Below, piece after piece: positions 61,041 to 64,000 of a stretch of DNA of 64,000 bases. Source of the stretch: Paenibacillus hemerocallicola (GTDB taxonomy: Bacteria > Bacillota > Bacilli > Paenibacillales > NBRC-103111); NCBI RefSeq assembly GCF_006265175.1, contig NZ_VDCQ01000002.1:205261-269260 (forward strand), given 5' to 3'. Each line of letters starts with the position of its first letter. Positions within the stretch are counted from its first letter, which is position 1. Under the pieces are notes generated by a model. The model did no database searches. It saw nothing but the letters and a program-made list of their open reading frames with translations, and was not told the origin of the DNA. The position numbers and the translations under genes are program-made.

Positions 61041-61424
61041 TTACAAATTTTCGTAGAAAATGATCCGATTGCCCGCCGGGTCTTGAATCGAGCATTCGGC
61101 CGTGTTCCACGGCGTCTTCTCGAGTCCGGGCCGCGCATGCTTGTACCGTTTGTCCAGCAGCTTGGCGTGAAACGCCTCGATACCGGCCAGCTCGATCCGG
61201 ATCGCCGCACCGGGACTGCCGTCGCCGAAATGCTCGGACAGATGCAGCGCGCATGGTCCGGAGGAAACCTGCATATACAGCGGCGCCGAATCGTCGAAGC
61301 GGTGCTCCCAATCCATATTGAACTCCAGAAATTCCAAGTAAAACTGCTTCGTCTTCTCCTCATCGAACATGCGCAAAATCGGAATGATCCGGCCCATCCC
61401 CGCATTGCCAGGCTTCATCGTCAT
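61041..61424 (-). CDS. VOC family protein (glyoxalase/bleomycin resistance-like)
   Basis: A 127-residue vicinal-oxygen-chelate fold protein made of two beta-alpha-beta-beta-beta modules. Readable blocks include IIPILRMFDEEKTKQFYLEFL at the start and CSIQDPAGNRIIFYENL at the end with the metal-type Glu. TAAGGAG is about ten bases before the ATG. Members include glyoxalase I, dioxygenases and antibiotic-binding proteins, and the substrate is not predictable. Confidence 0.85.
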   Translation of the reverse strand: MTMKPGNAGMGRIIPILRMFDEEKTKQFYLEFLEFNMDWEHRFDDSAPLYMQVSSGPCALHLSEHFGDGSPGAAIRIELAGIEAFHAKLLDKRYKHARPGLEKTPWNTAECSIQDPAGNRIIFYENL

Positions 61425-61542
61425 CGTCGGAATCTCCTTACACCGAGATTTATAACGTCCAGGTTATCGTCTGACTCCATCGTATCACGACCGGACCGGG
61501 CACCGCAATGAACACGACTCCTCCCCCGCCGTCATGCCCGCC

Positions 61543-62193
61543 TTAAGACCGGATCAGCGGCTCCAGCGTCTCTCCGATGCAAGCGGCGAACAATTCCTGC
61601 CCTGCCGCCGTCGGATGGACGCCGTCGTCCGTTCCGCTGTTCTCGACCGTACGCAGCAGATCGTCAAGCTGCCCGCCCTGCTCCGTATATTGCCGCCACC
61701 GTAGGGCAACATCGGCCAGCGCGACACCGAGCGACCCGGCCAGCGCGCGTATCTCCTCGTTGTACAGATCGATCCACGCCTGGGCCCCAGACGGATTGCG
61801 GTACCATTCCTTCGGGTGCCGGCGGTAATAATACCGCTCCTCATCCCCTTCGATAATCGGGTTGGCCGTACAAAGCACCGGTACGATATCGTTTGCGCGA
61901 AGGCGCTCGATGATGTGCGTCAAATTGCCGCGGAACTCCGGCAAAGGGGTTTTCGCCGTACCGGGCTCCTTGTTCACATGATCGTTCATGCCGAACGCGA
62001 TGATGCAGATGTCCGGACGATGCTCCAGCACATCGCGCTCGAAGCGGGCCAAGCCTTGTCCCGTCGTATTGCCGGGAACTCCCGCATTTATGACTTCGCA
62101 CTTGAAGCGGTCCGCCAGCTTGCTTGCAAATGTGTCGCTATCCGTCAAATATTGACCGGCGGTAATGCTGTCCCCGAAGCATGCAAGTTTCAT
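61543..62193 (-). CDS. SGNH/GDSL hydrolase family protein
   Basis: Esterase/lipase-like hydrolase of 216 residues. Block I GDSITAGQYL starts at residue 7 (nucleophile Ser), block III AFGMNDH lies near 78 (Asn), and block V DDGVHPTAAG near 192 holds the Asp/His pair. There is no signal peptide, so it is cytoplasmic. ATG at 62193 places GDS at the normal distance from the start, and GATGGGG is close upstream. The frame is open back to 62400 with unrelated sequence. It lies near amino-sugar deaminase and Gfo/Idh genes, so deacetylation of sugars is a possible role. Confidence 0.85.
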   Translation of the reverse strand: MKLACFGDSITAGQYLTDSDTFASKLADRFKCEVINAGVPGNTTGQGLARFERDVLEHRPDICIIAFGMNDHVNKEPGTAKTPLPEFRGNLTHIIERLRANDIVPVLCTANPIIEGDEERYYYRRHPKEWYRNPSGAQAWIDLYNEEIRALAGSLGVALADVALRWRQYTEQGGQLDDLLRTVENSGTDDGVHPTAAGQELFAACIGETLEPLIRS

Positions 62194-62397
62194 TTGATCC
62201 CCATCATCCTTTATCCATTGTTCGATAAACGGAAGCCACCTTTCCTCCGGCAGTCCCATCAGGAGACCCGAAACGATCTCCGCCACCGTCCAGCCGGATT
62301 CGATCGACCACGGCCCCCGGCCTACATCGGCAGGCGAGCACTTCCCTTTTATCAGCATCATACGCCCTCGCCCATGCCCCGTCAATAAGCGGATCGA

Positions 62398-62436
62398 CAA
62401 AAAGCCCCCGTACTTGCGACTCGCAGTACGGGGACT
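62398..62436 (-). terminator. terminator after the NagB-like gene
   Basis: On the minus strand the arms CCCCGTACTGCGA and TCGCAAGTACGGGG flank a short loop and the stem runs into GCTTTTTG, 18 bases past the deaminase stop codon. Confidence 0.85.
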
Positions 62437-62454
62437 TCATTCGTCTCTTATGGT

Positions 62455-63204
62455 TTACGCGTTTTGTACGGCAGCGGAATCAAGCAGCGAGGCCGATTCG
62501 CGGTCGACGTACAGCGTCCAGTCGGCATGCGTCTTCAGCATCGTGGACGGTACCAGATTCGTAAGCTCATTCTCCATCGTCAGCTTGATCGCGTTCGCCT
62601 TCACCTTGTGCGGCACGCAGGAAATGATCGTGTTCGCCTGCATGATTTGATGCACTGTCATCGAGATTGCCTGCTTCGGCACATCGTCGATCGTAGCGAA
62701 CCAGCCTTCGCCGACCTGCTGATTTTTGCAATCGTCATCCAAATCGACGACGATGTAAGCTTCTCTCGTATCGAAATCGGCAGGCGGATCGTTAAACGCG
62801 ATATGGCTGTTCTCCCCGATGCCGATCAGCGACAAATCGATAGGCTCCTTGCGAAGCTCTTCGGTCAAAGCTTTGATGTTGGCGGCTACGTCTCCCTCAC
62901 CGTTGACGTAAAATACGCGTCCGACCGGGACAATGTCGGCGAACCGTTCCTTCAAATATTTGCGGAAGCTGGCGATATGGGTTTCCGGCAAGCCGACATA
63001 TTCATCCAGGTGAAACATTTCAACCTTGCTCCAGTCGAGCGATTCTTTTACGAACGCTTGAATAAATTGAAACTGGGACGCACCGGTCGACAGGACGATA
63101 CGTGCCTTCCCTTTCGCCGCGATCGCTCCGCGAATGACTTCCGCCGCCTGCTTCGCGGCGGCTGCCCCCAATTGCTCCGGTGTATCCGATATGATGATTG
63201 CCAT
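62455..63204 (-). CDS. nagB: glucosamine-6-phosphate deaminase-like protein (NagB family)
   Basis: Isomerase/deaminase converting glucosamine 6-phosphate to fructose 6-phosphate and ammonia, 249 residues. Motifs are the phosphate-binding IVLSTGASQFQFI near 37, the catalytic block VEMFHLDEYVGLP near 62 (Asp/Glu), and GIGENSHIAFNDPPADFD near 128 (His). GGGGAGG lies nine bases before the ATG. The family also includes 6-phosphogluconolactonases and other sugar deaminases, so the substrate is likely but not proven. It lies 31 bases downstream of a Gfo/Idh gene. Confidence 0.85.
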   Translation of the reverse strand: MAIIISDTPEQLGAAAAKQAAEVIRGAIAAKGKARIVLSTGASQFQFIQAFVKESLDWSKVEMFHLDEYVGLPETHIASFRKYLKERFADIVPVGRVFYVNGEGDVAANIKALTEELRKEPIDLSLIGIGENSHIAFNDPPADFDTREAYIVVDLDDDCKNQQVGEGWFATIDDVPKQAISMTVHQIMQANTIISCVPHKVKANAIKLTMENELTNLVPSTMLKTHADWTLYVDRESASLLDSAAVQNA

Positions 63205-63234
63205 TGCTGTGTATCCTCCCCATGTACGATAAAT

Positions 63235-64000
63235 TCAGTTTGTTACCGTTTCTTTAAGCAAATCCTCAATGACGACCTTTTTGCTGTCTGTTATCGAAAT
63301 GTTGGCTGCAGCACCGATCAAGAGCGACATCGCTCCCGCCCGGGAGCCGGCCATTTGACCGAGCGGATCGGCCACGTCGCCTACGAAGATCATCCTGCGC
63401 AGTCTTTGGTCGCCGCCGCCGTGCGCGCCGCCGGCCTTGCGGCTTTGGACGGTGATCAGCTCGTTTTTGCGGTTGAAGATGCGGATATAGTTGTTCGGGT
63501 CTTCATGACCGGCGCCGCTGTGGTTGTCTTCCGCCTCGATCCGGCCTTTCGTGCCCACGAACGTCGCTTTCCAGCCTTCGTACGGGCTATAGGCGTTCAG
63601 CGAATACGACATCTGCGTGCCTTTCTTGTATTTGACGTTAAGCGACATCGTATCGTAAATGTCGATGTCGTCGCCGAATACGCATTGATCCCGGAAGTAG
63701 CCGTCGTGCTTCTCCGCTTCCTTATAGAACGATTTCGTGAATTCGTTCGCCGTAATATCGAAATGGAATTCGCAGGTGTCCGTATGGGAGCAGGTCGAGC
63801 ACGTTTGTCCGCGTTCTACCCGGGTCGGACCGTAGAACAGCCGCGAACCGTTGGCAGTCACCGATTCGGGCTCGTCGTTCAGCCACCAGTTGACCATGTC
63901 GAAATGATGCGTCGATTTGTGAAGCAATAAACCGCCGCTGTTTTTCATCTGACGGTGCCAACGACGGAAATAATCCGCGCCGTGTCTCGTGTCCAGCGAC
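63235..64000 (-). CDS. Gfo/Idh/MocA family oxidoreductase (C-terminal part, cut by the window edge)
   Basis: C-terminal part (about 255 residues) of a sugar dehydrogenase-like protein. The open frame continues through base 64000, beginning within a typical SLDTRHGADYFRRWHRQMK block that precedes NSGGLLLHKSTHHFDMVNWWL (catalytic Lys/His region). The Rossmann N-terminus lies outside the window. A Cys-rich segment RGQTCSTCSHTDTCEF may bind metal. It precedes the NagB-like gene by 31 bases in the same direction and is probably co-transcribed. Confidence 0.85.
   Translation of the reverse strand, partial: SLDTRHGADYFRRWHRQMKNSGGLLLHKSTHHFDMVNWWLNDEPESVTANGSRLFYGPTRVERGQTCSTCSHTDTCEFHFDITANEFTKSFYKEAEKHDGYFRDQCVFGDDIDIYDTMSLNVKYKKGTQMSYSLNAYSPYEGWKATFVGTKGRIEAEDNHSGAGHEDPNNYIRIFNRKNELITVQSRKAGGAHGGGDQRLRRMIFVGDVADPLGQMAGSRAGAMSLLIGAAANISITDSKKVVIEDLLKETVTN

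Overview
The window reads as chromosomal DNA from a moderately GC-rich, endospore-forming Firmicute of the Paenibacillaceae (Paenibacillus/Cohnella type). The support is a GerA-type spore germination operon, a sporulation-kinase-like PAS histidine kinase, a T-box leader, AraC regulators next to orphan sugar-binding lipoproteins, a xylose operon with a ROK repressor, and strong AGGAGG ribosome sites with occasional TTG or GTG starts. No rRNA, intact tRNA, transposase, phage gene or CRISPR array is visible. The assignment rests on gene content only.

Layout. 1-3.6 kb: a sugar-binding lipoprotein whose partner permeases may lie left of the window, a PhyH-like dioxygenase and a divergent AraC regulator. 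3.6-4.3 kb: a repeat region with AACN tetranucleotides, a 204-bp imperfect palindrome and a four-palindrome array. 4.4-12.3 kb: a complete four-gene Wadjet (Jet) plasmid-defence operon, jetD-jetA-jetB-jetC, with every junction overlapping. 12.4-13.0 kb: a small membrane protein. 13.3-21.6 kb: one 2,764-residue cyclic beta-1,2-glucan synthase-like protein, preceded by a tandemly duplicated 242-bp leader segment. 22.3-28.8 kb: an apparent operon of FAD oxidoreductase, solute-binding lipoprotein, Tat-exported beta-helix protein and AraC regulator. 29-36.6 kb: multi-PAS kinase, a binding protein with a copper amine oxidase-like N-terminal domain, YkuK, a small membrane protein and a glycosidase-like protein. 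37.2-44.6 kb: a five-gene operon xylA-xylB-Gfo/Idh-ThuA-Gfo/Idh read away from divergent xylR. 45.1-46.6 kb: chorismate mutase/DAHP synthase behind a T-box. 46.7-48.5 kb: ECF sigma factor and membrane partner. 48.7-51.1 kb: a MutS2 paralogue lacking the Smr domain, and a promoter-to-terminator non-coding RNA. 51.2-52.4 kb: MerR regulator with thioredoxin, and YmaF. 52.6-54.8 kb: a DUF2157/GDYXXLXY membrane protein. 55-59 kb: gerA-gerB-gerC. 59-64 kb: aldo/keto reductase, prohibitin, VOC protein, SGNH hydrolase, NagB-like deaminase and a truncated Gfo/Idh oxidoreductase.

Much of the coding content serves carbohydrate uptake and turnover: binding proteins, xylose isomerase and kinase, sugar dehydrogenases, ThuA, a glycosidase, an amino-sugar deaminase and a glucan synthase. 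The most unusual signal is non-coding. Four intergenic arrays, three with different palindrome sequences or states of decay and all carrying four palindromes, repeat nearly the same centre-to-centre spacing of about 51, 61 and 51 bp. Three palindrome families follow this rule at four sites up to 40 kb apart. Other non-coding signals are a strong ncRNA locus, tRNA 3'-end fragments ahead of two genes, and a duplicated leader in front of the giant glucan synthase gene.
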